From: Patella vulgata
Taxonomy: Eukaryota > Mollusca > Gastropoda > Patellidae
Assembly (NCBI RefSeq): GCF_932274485.2
Contig: NC_065884.2
Coordinates: forward strand, 27,175,540 to 27,239,539
Direction: 5' to 3'
DNA length: 64,000 bases
Shown piece after piece: positions 47,101-60,007 of this stretch. The stretch's first letter is position 1. Each line of letters opens with the position of its first letter. Under the pieces are notes generated by a model, which saw nothing but the letters and a program-made list of their open reading frames with translations, was not told the DNA's origin and did no database searches. The position numbers were made by a program, and so were the translations under genes.

Positions 47101-48144
47101 TTTATATTATTTACTCATACTCTCAAGGCTTCAAAATCTGGGACAAATTGCGCAGTGAATGATTGGAATTTCGATACCCGTGGCCGTTGTCATTGTTGAT
47201 CATACCCCCATTACCGGTACTACTAATAATACTTCGCCTCGAGTAAACTGATTATAACTGGTTTTGCCTGGTTACCTAATTGATGGATCAAACTGATTAT
47301 CTTTAAAATTAGATGATTGTCTTCATTATTAGCTTTGATTAGGCCTAATCTTGGCATGGCTTCACCAAGCTGCATTTTTGGTATTGATTGATCACAGAAC
47401 TGATTATTTGAAGTTTCACCCTCAGTCAGTAATCAACTCAAGCTAAATAAATCATTCATTAGATTTATTTCAGCAGCTGGGACTGATCATAAAAAAATTC
47501 CTGCCTGTAATTATTAATTTTAATTAGACATTGGCTAGAATTCTGGAAAACCTTATTTATTTACTTGCATTTTGGTTTTACAGCGAATATTTGAGATCAG
47601 TTAAAACTTGAACGGATCTACCCTATTTTCTACTATCTACTTTACCAACTATGCCAGAAGCTACTACTGCAACACAACCTTCAAAATCAACAGCAAGGAC
47701 AATAAGATCTTGACGGAAGTTGCAAGTACATGTAATATGTCATAAAACCACCTCTCCATCCACCCCCACTGAGTCCAAAAAAAGGCAAAAGACAAAAAGG
47801 GAAAACTGGCACAACAAGGGAGTGAGTTGAAAGACTCAGAAAGAAACAGACTTTCTTTTAATAGTCGATATATATTTACACAGAAAAAAACCAGCAAATA
47901 GAAGAATATTTACATAAAAAAATTGTAAACTCACGATGAATTTTTTTTACGCACTGTCTTGTAATTATATAAAAGCGAGAGGAGCAGCCAATTACTAATA
48001 ATTAATTGTATAAAAAAATAAGCTGATATATTTACATAGAAATACAAAAATATATATGATCATTTCTGCTAATAATTATATAAAATATTCAAACAGTATA
48101 TGAGCTGGGGGATAATTACTTACAAATTGTAAACCGAATTTTCA
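47101..48144. other. intergenic stretch
   Basis: No gene recognised. AT-rich. Confidence 0.35.
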
Positions 48145-48214
48145 AATTTCAGAAATTAGTAAATTGGCATAAGTAGATGGGTGAAGGAGACATTTGTTGT
48201 CTCTTGCTGAAATA

Positions 48215-48372
48215 ATGCCTTTAATTCTGTTTGATATTCTGGAAGAAGTTGCGAATCAACAGTCAGGTCAATCACCAAATCCAATTCCTGTGACAGATGT
48301 GGAGTTATGCCTACAGATATTGAGAAGTTATATTGTGGTAACAAACCAGAGAATTGTATTTCTTTACAACCA
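48215..48372 (+). CDS. possible isolated coding exon, unknown protein
   Basis: An open frame from ATG 48215 gives 52 codons (MPLILFDILEEVANQQ ... LCLQILRSYIVVTNQR) up to a consensus donor CCA|GTAAGTG at 48373. An acceptor-like ctttaaattt-type tract (attttcaaatttcag) ends near 48150, but the bases between contain stops and would be leader sequence. The sequence looks protein-like (amphipathic, helix-forming), but I do not recognise the family and no partner exon is seen. Confidence 0.3.
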
Positions 48373-48525
48373 GTAAGTGATTGTTTTTTGTCCTAATATC
48401 TATCGAAAGATTTTATCAAGGAAGACTAATGTCATAGGCGTGGGGAGTCGAACAGCAGTAGTTAAAACCCCTTATTTACTCGTTTTCAAATTACCCGGTT
48501 TACTGAAAATAGATTTTCAAAATAG

Positions 48526-48881
48526 TTAAAGATACATTATGGGAAATAAGATAAAAAGGTGGCAGTTCTCACTATAATTGTTAAAAACTAGATAATGTAA
48601 AGGGAAATTTCTGAAAATTTCAGTCAAATTGATCCACACTGAACCGAGAATTTAGCGATTGAATTTTAGGCGTAGCCACGATCATCATAAATAAATTCGG
48701 TACGATAAAAAACATAGTCACAATTATCATTTTTTTTGCTGTTGATTCCAATCCAGTAAATATCGCAGGCTAGCGGTGACATCGGGAGTTGATAATGGTC
48801 TGGATAGTTAATTAGTGTCTAATTAATAATTTAGAAAGACCTGCAATAGGCAGATTTAGCTCTTGCATAATGCCTGTTTAA
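48526..48881. mobile_element. TTAA-flanked MITE-like repeat (copy 3), uninterrupted
   Basis: TTAAAGATACATTATGGGAA at the left, AGCTCTTGCATAATGCCTGT then TTAA at the right; 356 bp. It shows the intact sequence (accgagaatttagcgattga) at the point where copy 2 carries the 1163-bp insertion. Confidence 0.6.
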
Positions 48882-51439
48882 TTTAATTTTTTCAGGAGTT
48901 TGAAGAGTATAGTTTAGAGCCAAGAGTTCTGGATCATGCCAATGCAATCAGATTCTATTTCGTTTCGTTTTTCATAATTCAAAATTTCGTTTTACTTGTC
49001 TTTACAACACTAGGATCTGGAAAAGCTGTTGTATATAACCCACGTTCTGGATGATGTGTTTTGTTACGGCAAGTTTTTGGTGTGAATTTCACGGAACTGT
49101 GGGTAACCCACTAGAAAAATCAACGCTGATTGGTTAATCAAATGTCTGACTTCATAGAGTCAAAAGTCGCTCGTATGACCCCTGACGCGACCTTCCAGTA
49201 CAACCGGTCAGATCTTCATGTATAGTAGGCCATCGAAAGTATGAAAGAAACAAATGAAATATAGATTTGTATTTTAACCTGATTGGTGCCAATGTGTACC
49301 GAACCGATGTCCTAGCAATTAGTAAGGACGAAGATGTTAATCTGAGAGACGACACATGGCTCACAGGCAGTTTGTAATGTGACACCTTCGTACTACAGGG
49401 AATAGAGTCCTAATAGTCTATCACCCGCCTGTAGTGTCATGAAGATATTGAAAGTATACTGATTTTAATCCAAGAAGACTATTATGAAAAAAGAAATTCT
49501 TATGTTAAAATCTAGTTCTCTTTTCTTGGCTATTTCTGAAGTTGGTTAAGGCTTGGTTTTGGCAATGGTCACATCAGTCGTTCAGAGGTCAGCCCCACCC
49601 AGTGGTCTTTTCCTTCATGATTTGCCTTTATGCTCCATCCTAAATGGGGAGGGGTGGGGGCTTTAGGTTTAATGTCTGTTTCACCTAGGGTGATATCGCA
49701 GACAAGTGTTTCCTTAGAATTTGCCAGAGAAGTCACACAGTAAACTTAGACTGGTATGGGTAGGAGATGTGAGATCAATAATTAGTAGGCCTATTCGATT
49801 GTGTTTTCTTAAATAAAGACAAATTGCCTTTTGCAGTTTAGCGTCCAAGGTTTCATAGGTTTTGAGTGGGAAACCGTAATATCGCGAGCGTGCGCGGTCT
49901 GGTCCGCGTCGCAATCAGTGCTGTGATCTGCCGAGGCTAAGGTTTATAGATTTGACTGGCGCCTGGGCCCAGGTTGTTGTTGTTAGTTAGTTGTATTTTA
50001 CGTCCGCTTCCACCGAGGTGATATCACAGACCAGATTATATAGCAAGGATAACATGAAGCCATAATGCTTGGCTCCTTTCATTGGTCCAAAAGCCCAGTT
50101 TGATGCCTTCTCAAAAGTATTTTCTGCGGTACCTGAAAGATTGAAATTGTGAAAGAGTGATTGTTTTGGGGCTTAATTATTGTACAACATGTGTAACAGC
50201 CCTTAGAATAACAAGTAAAATCCCTGTTTTCAGTTATTGCTAGGATATTTACAAACTGAAGTGAAAACATTGAAATGATGATCGTCAAACAAACTGACAA
50301 CCCTTGGGTTATCAGCCTCATCCTGTCATAATTTAAATGCAGGTTGCTTATATAAACATTAGCTCTAATGATCTATGTAACCAACTAGATTAAAAGAAAG
50401 TCAACAATAAGGAGTAAAAACGGAAAATTAAAAAAAATTATAAAGGCTGATTCAGAGACCATGGATAAAGGGTGCACACGGGCAACAAAGTCGGGCTTTG
50501 CGAGCACAAAGACCAGGGGGCCTCCCCCAGAAAATTTCGAAAAATAGAAGCCTGGAAATGCTATTTCCAGTCATCTGAAATAAGAATCGGTCCCTGAATT
50601 GCGGAAGAATAGAAATAATATTTTGCGTCTTTTATAAACATTATAAACAATTAATGTTTTTACAATAAGCTTATAAGAATAGGTTGAATTTGGTTTTCAC
50701 TGATAACATATTTTTTTTTGCAAATTACCTGTATTGTTATATATAATAACAGCTTTGCCTGGTTGCCAATTTTTTACGGCTTTCTATGTTCAGCTTATAT
50801 TAATCCTTCAATTCTTCCCACCTAATCTGCTCTGTTCCCAAATTCACGTTTGTTAACGGCCATCTCTCTAATATCCCGCTTGTTTGCGCTTCTTAGCCGA
50901 ATCAACAGGCATAATGATCTACACGCGTGACTTAAATATTACTTCAGGCTTGTCAATCGACGGAAAAAATCAACACTTGTCAATCGATGTCGAGCTGGAG
51001 CGTGTAGATGATATTGACACCAGCGTGTCAAACCGATTATCCGCGACGGACTTTCTATAGAATGTCATTAATCAACTTGAATTAATTGTGTGATAATCCA
51101 AGACATTTTAACCCCCATTTCCGCTGATCTTATGTATTTATTATTATTTTGGACAATACTGACAATAGCACCACACGCGGGGGATATCCCGGTGATGACA
51201 TCATGGAAAGCTATTCTTAGAACAGGAAGTCAATCAAATCTGGAGCTTATTAGCTCCCTTGAAAGAAATGGCTCTCAAATGATTGGAAAAGCCTAACGTA
51301 AAGCTTTTCAAATGTGACTTGGATTTAAAAATATTTTCGAACCCTCTGGACAAGTAAAAGAGGATTTCATGGATAATTTATACATGTAAGGCACTACATC
51401 TAGTACTTAGAATAAGGCTATTTGTTTTATTTTCTGGAG
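48882..51439. other. intergenic stretch
   Basis: No gene recognised. Two related segments (gtctgtttcacctagggtga near 49674 and tccaccgaggtgatatcac near 50008) suggest an unclassified repeat. A 68-codon ORF at 51090-51296 has no known motif. Confidence 0.35.
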
Positions 51440-51880
51440 CTGTCAAACCAGCAAGAGTGAAATTGTCCCTTTAAGATAAGTTCTAAATGTTCCTATTATT
51501 AATTAGAATAGGTTTCGTTTTAGTTTTTATATTTTACGCTGACATTTTATTGCTTTAAATCTTCCTAGTGCAAAAACGGAAAATTTGACCTTTCGACCTC
51601 CGGGGTCACAAAGAACAAAGGCGAATTTAGCAAGTTTACATTTTTATTGAAGAGTGATTATTTTCGATCATTTTCAGCACGTTTTCATAATAATGGCAGC
51701 GCATTCACTTTCAGTGCAAATGACCTTATTTGACCTTTGACCCCTAATATCTGGAAACCGCCCCAATGGCGGACTGATTACCACTAGACAGGCATCTTAT
51801 TCTACGTAAAATTTTACTCTAGAAAAGTTGGGTCTGGTTTTATGCCCTTTGATGGACACCCCCGTGCACTGAGCCTCCGG
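51440..51880 (-). repeat. dispersed repeat D, uninterrupted copy
   Basis: The reverse complement matches 45355-45751 and continues without break through TTAA into the sequence found after 46523. It serves as the empty site for the fold-back element. Confidence 0.75.
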
Positions 51881-52124
51881 CCTATATTAACAACGCCCCC
51901 CTCAAAAAAAAAAAAGAATTTTAATGCACATAGGGGGTACGTTTCCATAAGCTGAATACTTAATATCTCTGAAAACATAGAGATGTTAATTAGAACATCG
52001 TTCACGTGGATATGAGCTTTTTGTTTCAGTTTAGTACTGGGGTAACCTTCAGGTACAAATCAGTTAAGTTAAAACTTATTTTGTTGCATCAATAAAACAT
52101 TCCCCTAAGTTTCAATAATCTTGG

Positions 52125-52495
52125 GGGGCGGGGGGATCAGGTGGCTAAGTCGCTGGCTCGCTAGCCTGGAGGTAGGGTGTTCGATCCCTGCATTTGCCGA
52201 GAAAGTTCATCCAGATATTCCGGCGTGGTTCCCCCTTGTCAGTGATGCAGGACGGAGATCTGACAAGGACAGCTGTCTAGTCGTTCGGATGGGACGAAAA
52301 ACCTAGGTACCGTGTACACATTGGCGTGCACGTAAAAGATCCCTTGACAGTTGGAATTCGATATAAGAGTAGGCCGTAGTGCCGCTGTCCGGGCCAAATT
52401 TCCCTCATAGCACACTGGCGTATGCCCGTCTTCATTAGCCCAGTTCGGAGCAGAACAGTAGGACCATAAACCCCATTTCATTTCATTTAATTTCA
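52125..52495 (+). repeat. tRNA-derived SINE family A, full length with target-site duplication
   Basis: Head gatcaggtggctaagtcgct and B box ggtagggtgttcgatccc; tail ccataaaccccatttcattt. The flanks tttcaataatcttgg (52110-52124) and tttcaatgatcttgg (52496-52510) form a duplication with one mismatch. Confidence 0.92.
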
Positions 52496-52594
52496 TTTCA
52501 ATGATCTTGGTCGGTTTGCATAAAATTTACGTTCTTTCCAAAATATGTTCAAAATTGCAGGAAAGACTGATAAACAGGAAGTGTGACGCCGAGT

Positions 52595-52825
52595 GGGCAA
52601 AGCATTCACCGAACTTGAGCCCCCCAGAGTTTTATCTATGGGGCTATCTGAAGGATAATCTGTACCAGAACAAACCTTAAACGATTAGTGAACTGAAGGC
52701 TGCAATCACAGCAAAAATCCGGGAAATCCTCAAAGAGGAATGTGTTCGAGTAATTGACAATTTTTCGCGACGTGTGCCTCCCACGCCGCATAGGTCATTT
52801 GTAGCATATTTTGGAAAGATAACAT
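52595..52825 (+). mobile_element. mariner-like transposase, C-terminal fragment
   Basis: The frame reads WAKHSPNLSPPEFYLWGYLK, a stop, then TISELKAAITAKI and VIDNFSRRV, ending at TGA. PNLSPPEFYLWGYLK holds the last acidic catalytic region of DDE/D transposases of this group (normally PDLTPPDFFLWGYLK); Asp to Asn and Asp to Glu changes and the stop show decay. Only the last 76 codons or so remain. Confidence 0.8.
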
Positions 52826-52932
52826 GACTTTTATGCAAAGCGACCAAGATAACTGAAACTTTGTGGCATCTAATACAAATTTTATGGTTTCCGTTTTTTG
52901 TTTGTTTTCTTTTTTTTTTGGGGGGGGGGGGG

Positions 52933-53125
52933 TGTAATATAGTGTCCAGATAATCAAGACTACATGTATCTTGACTATATAATATTTAAGGGTCTGGGTA
53001 ATCTGGATGATGTATAGCGACACGGGACCTGAGGTTGCACGGGTGGATGCACCTGGGTGAATAAAAGATATTCAACGCACATGGTTGTTGGTTGGTCATT
53101 TTTAGAATGATAGATATTTATTACA
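52933..53125 (+). repeat. 5' LTR of the Ty3/gypsy element
   Basis: 193 bp, TGTAATATAG to ATTTATTACA, with an aataaaag motif near 53063 that may serve as the poly(A) signal. Confidence 0.95.
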
Positions 53126-56100
53126 TGGTGTCAGAAGTGGTGTTAGAAGTTTAAAAATGGATCAGCTGAAGGCTCCAGGTTCTCTCAATTTAGATGGCAA
53201 TTTATCGGAAAATTGGAGACGTTGGAAACAGCGATTTGAAATTTACCTTGATGCAAGCGGTATCGTATCAAAGACCGATACTTTGTGATAGCCTTATAAG
53301 AGATAGGATTGTTTGTGGCATTCTTAGTGATCAGCTAAGAACTAGACTATTACGAGAATCTGATCTCACTCTTGAAACGGCAGTTAATATCTGTAGGGCT
53401 AATGAACTTAGTTTAAATCAAGCCAAATCATTGGGAGGTGAACATGGTACAGACGTACATGGATTTTCTAGAAGGGTAAATAAATCAAGGCCGTATCACC
53501 AATCACAATCGACACAGAATGATCGGTTTCAGCACAAGTCTCGTCCGGAATGGAATCATGATACCAAACAGAAATTTAACACTTATAAATACCGATTTTG
53601 AATACAGCACGCGATTATCAGCAATATTACAGATGTTATCGTTGTGGTGGAAATCATTCCAAACAGAACCAGTGTCTAGCATTTGCATCAACATGCTCGT
53701 TTTGTGGTTTAGCTAATCATTGGGCTAAAGTTTGTCGAAAAAAGAATTACAACCGGCATCAGAAACGACAGGTTCATTCGTATGGTATAGATGATGGTGA
53801 TGACATAGATTCGTTTTTTGTAGGAAGTGTAGAAACTGCCAATATCACAGAAAGTAAATGGTATGTCACTTTAAATATAAATGACTCTTTAGTAAAGTTT
53901 AAATTAGACACTGGAGCAGAATGTAACGTTATCCCAAAATCCCTGTTTGATAAATTAGCAAATGGGTCGCTATCAAAATCGAGGGTAAAACTAAATGCCT
54001 TTGGGGGACATCAGCTGACGTCATTAGGTCGAACTATTTTTGTTTGTCAGTATAAACAAAAATATCATGTATTAGAATTTCAAGTGGTAGAATCAGATGT
54101 GCCGTATATTCTTGGTTTAAAGTCGTGTGTTGAGTTGGGTTTGATACAGCGAATATACAATATTACGAATAAAACCGATGTTCCTTTAAATAACTGTGAG
54201 AAACCTTTACATGAATATGCTGATGTGTTTGAAGGACTGGGCTGTATTAAAGATATCAAACATCATATAGTTACAGATCCAGCAGTCAATCCTGTTATAC
54301 ACCCTGCCAGAAGAGTACCAGTTGCTATAAGACCAAAGATAAGAGATGAATTGGACAGGATGGAAAATTTGGGAGTTATTTCAAAAGTTAAAGGTCCATC
54401 CGACTGGGTAAATAACTTAGTGACGGTTGTTAAGCCAAATAATACACTTCGGTTATGCATTGATCCTAAAGATCTAAACAAAGCCGTTAAGCGTGAACAT
54501 TTTCCGATGAGAACAATTGAAGAAATAGTTTCGCGAATGCCCCGCGCTGCTGTTTTTTCGAAGTTAGATGCGACTCATGGTTACTGGCAAATTCAATTAG
54601 ATAGCGAAAGCTCTAAGAAATGTACGTTTAACACACCCTTCGGGCGGTACCAATTCAATCGTCTACCATTTGGTAGTTTCGGCATCTGAAGTTTTTCAAT
54701 GTGCTATGTCTGGAATATTTGAAGACATAGATGGAGTTGAAGTCATAGTTGACGATATTTTAGTTTGGGGTGAAACTAATGAGGAACATAATTCTAGACT
54801 TAAACAGGTTTTACAAAGAGCTCGTGACGTGTGCCTTAAATTAAATAAAAACAAATGTAAATTTGAACAAAGTGAAATTTCGTATACTGGACATTTGTTA
54901 ACTAAAGATGGTCTTAAGCCAGATAGAAAGAAGATAGACGCGATTAACCAGATGGACAATCCAGTTGATAAACCATCGTTACAGAGATTTTTAGGAATGG
55001 TCACATATCTTGCAAAGTGTATTCCTAATTATTCAGAGATCGCTGCACCCTTACGTTTATTACTAGAAAAAGATGTTGAATGGCAGTTTAATTCTGAACA
55101 AATCGATAGTTTTGAAAAATTAAAATATTTAGTTTCGCACGCACTACAATATTTTGATGTAAAAACACCTGTGACGCTTTCCGTTGACGCGAGTTCAACT
55201 GGTTTAGGGGCAGTTTTACTTCAAGACAATAAACCGATCGCATATGCATCTAAATCGTTAAGTAAGTCCCAAATAAACTATGCGCAAATTGAGAAGGAGA
55301 TGCTAGCAATTACTTTCGCGTGTGAACGTTTTCACGAATACATATATGGTCAGCGAGTTGTACATATAGAATCTGATCATAAACCGTTAGAGGTAATCCT
55401 AAAAAAAACCTTTATATTGTGCACCTTCACATTTGCAAAAAAATGATTTTGAGGGTCCAGAAGTATAGTTTAGATGTAAAATATCGACCGGGTAAAGAAT
55501 TATGTGTGGCAGATACACTGTCCAGGGCCTGTAGTTCACAGCCGTGTGACACGCGTGATGATGATTATGAGAATGAATTTGGAGTAAACATTCTACAAAG
55601 TATACCTATGTCAATACCTAAATTAGAAAAACTTAAAATGTGTATTGATGAAGACACAACAATGCAACAGCTTAAAACATACATATTAAATGGTTGGCCT
55701 GATCATATTAGTGGTGTACATGTTGGCGTTAACCCGTTCTGGAACATTCGCGATGAACTGTCATATTATGATGGTGTTTTGTTTAAAGGTGAAAAGGTTA
55801 TAATCCCTATATCAATGAGACCAGAAATTTTAAATTTAATTCATAAATCACACCAAGGCATTCTAAGAACATCACAGTTAGCTCGAGATGTAATATTTTG
55901 GCCAAAAATGGGTGCTGACGTAGAACATATAGTTCAGCAGTGTAATGTGTGTTGCAAATTTCGTCGTCATAATATTAAACAACCTATGCATCGACGAATT
56001 CTTCCTAACAGACCGTGGTCTCATGTTGGAACTGATCTATTTGAACTAAATAATAATGCATATCTATTATTAGTTGATTCTTATTCTGTGTTTGTGGAAA

Positions 56101-56982
56101 TTGATCTGTTACGTCATACATCAAGTAGTGAATTAATTCTCCATTGTAAATCTCAGTTTGCTTGTCATGGTATACCTGATGTATTGTATTCAGATAACGG
56201 ACCACAATTTTCAAGTTTCCTGTTTAAAGACTTTTCGCAGAAATACGATTTCAAACACGAGATATCTAGTCCGCTATATGCCCAGTCAAATGGTTTGGCG
56301 GAGAAAAGTGTCCAAACTGTGAAATATACTTTAAAAAAATCTTTTCAAGTGGGACAAGATCCATATTTAGCTTTGTTATTGCTACGTAATACACCACGCG
56401 ACAATGAATTAGGTTCTCCTGTACAAAGACTAATGGGAAGAAGAACTAAAACGTTGATACCCACTAGTGAATCGTTGTTAATGCCAAATTTAATCAAACC
56501 TGATATAGTTCGCGATAGACATAGCGATTTAAAAAATAAACAAAAAGATTACTATGATAGACAATCGAGGACATTACCTGAAATTAAATCGGGTGAAAAT
56601 GTCGGGTTAAGAGCTAAATTCGGTTGGGAACCGGCAACGGTAATTAAAGAATCGCCAGAACCCCGTTCGTTTATAGTTAGAAATGGTGATGGTCAGATAT
56701 ATCGTAGAACTCGACAACATATTCTCAAAACTAAGGGTTCAGTTCCGTCTGTTAACACTGGTTTAAATGAAGCTAAAACGAAACCGTTATTAAAAAAACC
56801 CATTACCGGTAGCAGATAAACAAACTACAAGTGGAGAACAAGGTGTACGAACTTCTCGTGGTAGACTAGTTGTCAAACCCTGCCGATATACAGACACTAA
56901 ATATTAATATATTGTATATCAATTTATGAAATGTGATATAGTGTAGTTTACGCGTATTTAATCTTTTGTAAAAAAAGAAAGA

Positions 56983-57175
56983 TGTAATATAGTGTCCAGA
57001 TAATCAAGACTATATGTATCTTGACTATATAAGATTTAAGGGTCTGGGTAATCTGGATGATATATAGCGACACGGGACCTGAGGTTGCACGGGTGGATGC
57101 ACCTGGGTGAATAAAAGATATTCAACGCACATGGTTGTTGGTTGGTCATTTTTAGAATGATAGATATTTATTACA
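56983..57175 (+). repeat. 3' LTR of the Ty3/gypsy element
   Basis: 193 bp, nearly identical to the 5' LTR and in the same orientation; followed by GGGGGG. Confidence 0.95.
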
Positions 57176-57245
57176 GGGGGGCTATGGTATAGTTGTATAG
57201 AATGTTATATTTATACGCCCACATGGTATTGCCATTGCCCCTGTC

Positions 57246-57432
57246 CAGTGCCGGATTAACCGGGGGCCCTAGGTCGTTGAGCATGTGCCCCCACCCCAAC
57301 CTAACACAAGTGACCAGAACTTACGCAGTTACACATGAATGTACCTACATCAAACCTATTCCGAACATATTCACATCGCTTTTTGCGCAACTGAGATTTT
57401 ATGTGTGAGGTCCTGTGGTTAATCCGACGATG
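57246..57432. mobile_element. 187-bp hAT-like MITE with 8-bp target duplication
   Basis: Ends CAGTGCCGGATTAACC and, inverted, CATCGTCGGATTAACC (13 of 16 match). Flanked by CCCCTGTC (57238-57245) and CCCCTTTC (57433-57440). An 8-bp duplication and CAG-type ends are the hAT signature. Confidence 0.7.
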
Positions 57433-57654
57433 CCCCTTTCTGTCCGTCAGTTTTCATTTTTTTCTTGCGAACTTTGACATAGGTTTATATTCAAAAGATC
57501 TCGGTTCCTTTCGATATTGGTAACGTCGTAGATTTCGGACGCTGGCTGTTCGGATAACCACGTTTTTGGGTTGCGGAGCCTCTAGAGGTCACAATTTTAT
57601 CCGGTCACAATTTGATGGAACTTAAAATAGATTACAGTATGTTGTCGCCGGTAT

Positions 57655-57797
57655 TTAGCAGTGGGAGGAAACAGGAGGACCCGGAGAAAACCAACGAGTT
57701 GTCACGCACAACCGGGGAATCAAAACCACGCCAGTTGACTCAATGATAGATCTTATGATACAGCGCGCACATGCTAACCATTCGGCCATCCCCCCTG
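57655..57797 (-). repeat. SINE family B, 5' half
   Basis: From gcagtgggaggaaacagg through the B-box complement ggggaatcaaaaccacgcc to ttcggccatcccccc, the complement of the head. The 3' half is absent. Confidence 0.8.
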
Positions 57798-57983
57798 ATG
57801 AGCATCCCAAAGAAAGAATTGAACCCAGGAAATGTTCCCAAAAACGCAACCTGACTTCTGAGATGGTAATGTGTTCTCCATGATTTTCATATAACTCATG
57901 CTGCACTTGCTGTTCACCGGGACCAGCCCTATAAAATGCGCCCTCATACCTGGTTGAATCATTCACATTACAACGCCAGCAGC

Positions 57984-58941
57984 ATGACACGACTCACGAC
58001 AGCTCAGAGGGATCAGACGCTTGGACGACTCGACGCTCGCCACACTGCCCAAGCCGTTACCAATCACTTCCAGGTAATGTTCGGACCATCTGCAGGCTTC
58101 GTCAACGCTTTCGGTCTACCAACACCACGGATGATCGCCCCCAAGCTGGTAGACCAAGGGTTACCAGAAGGCGACAAGACCGTCATGTTGTGCGACAGCA
58201 CGTGCAGAATCCCTTCACACAGGCATCTGAGTTAGCACGTCGGACAATGGGAACATACGGAAGACCCATCAGTACCAATACAGTGCGTCGACGTCTCACC
58301 GGAGAGAACATCCATTCCCGTAGACCTTACCGTGGACCGATCCTCACCCCTCGCCATCGAATTGAACGTCTACAGTTTGCCCAACAACACCAGAACTGGC
58401 GACACGGGCAATGGAGAACTGTTCTGTTCACAGATGAGAGTCGGTCGACGTGGCCAGCGTTATTCTGACCAATATGTCATGGAACGAGACTCATGTGGAG
58501 GTCTAAGCATAATGGTTTGGGGTGGAATCGGCCTGAACCAGAGAGTGGGTCCTGTGGTGTTCCAAAATCTTGGTCCAGGGAGAGGGGCATCATAGCAGGG
58601 CGCTACATCGATCAAGCTCTCAGACCCCACGTCATACCACAATTTGCACGTCATCGAAACAACGTTTCCCAGCATGACAACGCCCGTGCCCACACCGCCC
58701 GAGTTACTCGGGACTTTCTACAGCAGAACGGTGTCAACGTTATGCACTGGCCAACCCTTAGGCCGGACTTAAACCCGATTGAACATCTTTGGGATGAAAT
58801 TCAGAGGAGACTCAATAACTCTTAGGCGTTTCTGAGAGTGTGGTTCCAGGTGCCAATGGCGTTCATCAATCGTCTGGTCCACTCCATGTACAGACGCTGC
58901 GCTGCTGTTATTGACACTCGCGGTGGACACACCAGATACTG
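57984..58941 (+). mobile_element. Tc1-like transposase pseudogene
   Basis: Begins MTRLTTAQRDQTLGRLDA (helix-turn-helix start) and continues through RRTMGTYGRPISTNTVRRRL, RRPYRGPILTPRHR, VLFTDESR (first catalytic Asp), LSIMVWGGIGL, VSQHDNARAHTARVTR (second Asp), WPTLRPDLNPIEHLWDEIQ (catalytic Glu) and ends RCAAVIDTRGGHTRY. The family pattern is DD34E. The frame changes several times, there is an early stop after RRLNNS, and a middle DNA-binding segment is disturbed, so it is inactive. Terminal repeats were not identified. Confidence 0.9.
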
Positions 58942-59816
58942 ATGTATAGACTGTGTACAGACTCTAAACCTTCTCGTTATGTCTTTTGATGAATTAATCA
59001 CTAATGTGTCAACATACTGTTCACAAAAAATTGCTTTGATGCATTTATTAAGTCGTTCTCTAGAATAATTTGATTAAAGTGCCTCTCTGATTTTGAAATC
59101 GTACTGACGTTTTATTTGCTAAGAAAAGAAAATGAAAAAAAAAAGATCTCGGTTCCTCTCGATATTGGATTATAACTCCTTGCATTATCGCCCTTGAGTA
59201 TACGAAAAATGGCGTTTTTAGCTTGCGGGCCCTCTAGAGATCACAATTTTTGTTTGATTTTAGAAACCGTTCAAATATATGTAACGTTTACACTTTACAC
59301 CACAATGACGGTTCGTGAAAATCGGAACCAAAACTGCCCTACAAAATTGTGGACCACCTAGAATTAACAATTGTTATCCGATTTTGATGGAACTTGAAAT
59401 TTATGTCTATAGCGCCAATATCTCGATTCCTGTCGATTTTGATATGCATGAGACCGTAACGTCATGGATTATGGCCCCTGATACTGCAAAAAATCATGTT
59501 TTTAGTTTGTGGACACTGTATAGAGGTCACAATCTTTTGTCTGATTTTGATGAAACTTAATATGTATGTTTACAACCCAGAGATCTGGGTTACTGTCGAC
59601 ATTGGCGCATATTGGATCGTAACTGTCTGGATTATAGCCTTTGGTTGTACGGAAAATCACTTTTTCAGCTTGTTCCTTGTCCATTTCTTCCAAAATCTGG
59701 GCGTATTTTGCAACGCAGCCGGGCTAATGAAATCGAACAAACGCCATGAGCTACAAGGAGAATTTTTCTTTAACAGAAATATGTAATATCATACAACTAC
59801 GCTATAACTGCATTAC

Positions 59817-59863
59817 TCTGGTAGAACAGTAGGACGTTAAGCCCCATTTCATTTCATTTCAAA
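59817..59863 (+). repeat. SINE family A tail fragment
   Basis: gaacagtaggacgttaagcc followed by ccatttcatttcatttc. Confidence 0.75.
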
Positions 59864-60007
59864 CGCATTACTATGAAGACGACTTCATTGAAAATGTATA
59901 ACATTATTTCCTGAGCTTTCCAAATTACACAACACAACGTCACGATTTGATGAACAAAACGCCAAATTATGTTAACATTAATATAATTTAACAAAGGGGG
60001 ATAATGA

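Larger units (their letters stand above)
52933..57175 (+). mobile_element. Ty3/gypsy LTR retrotransposon, young, lightly broken
   Basis: LTRs of 193 bp at 52933-53125 and 56983-57175 start TG and end CA, and differ at about three positions (roughly 98% identity), so insertion was recent. A GGGGG target duplication is likely but sits in a G run. A primer-binding-site-like TGGTGTCAGAAGTGG follows the 5' LTR, and a purine tract (aaaaaagaaaga) precedes the 3' LTR. Parts in order: gag remnant with zinc-knuckle cysteines (about 53160-53750), aspartic protease (about 53890-54120), reverse transcriptase (about 54290-54960), RNase H (about 55170-55440), integrase with HHCC and catalytic core (about 55830-56420) and a C-terminal region to 56820. 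This pol order defines Ty3/gypsy. No envelope seen. The coding region appears broken in a few places (about three) and gag looks incomplete. Confidence 0.95.
57206..59712 (+). mobile_element. TACGCCCACA-type element apparently split by later insertions
   Basis: The left end atacgcccacatggtattgc is at 57210 and the right end tgggcgtattttgc at about 59700. Interior modules occur at 57433-57610 and 59140-59690 (gatctcggttcct, agaggtcacaatttt, gatggaactt). Between them lie a hAT-like MITE, a SINE B fragment and a Tc1-like transposase. That these are two ends of one insertion is inference. Confidence 0.45.

Noticed and set aside
48882-48960. Exon after ttttttcag near 48895
   Set aside because: Good acceptor, but it sits just past a MITE end and the following frames stop quickly.
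51090-51296. 68-codon ORF
   Set aside because: No motif, low support, and no splice context.
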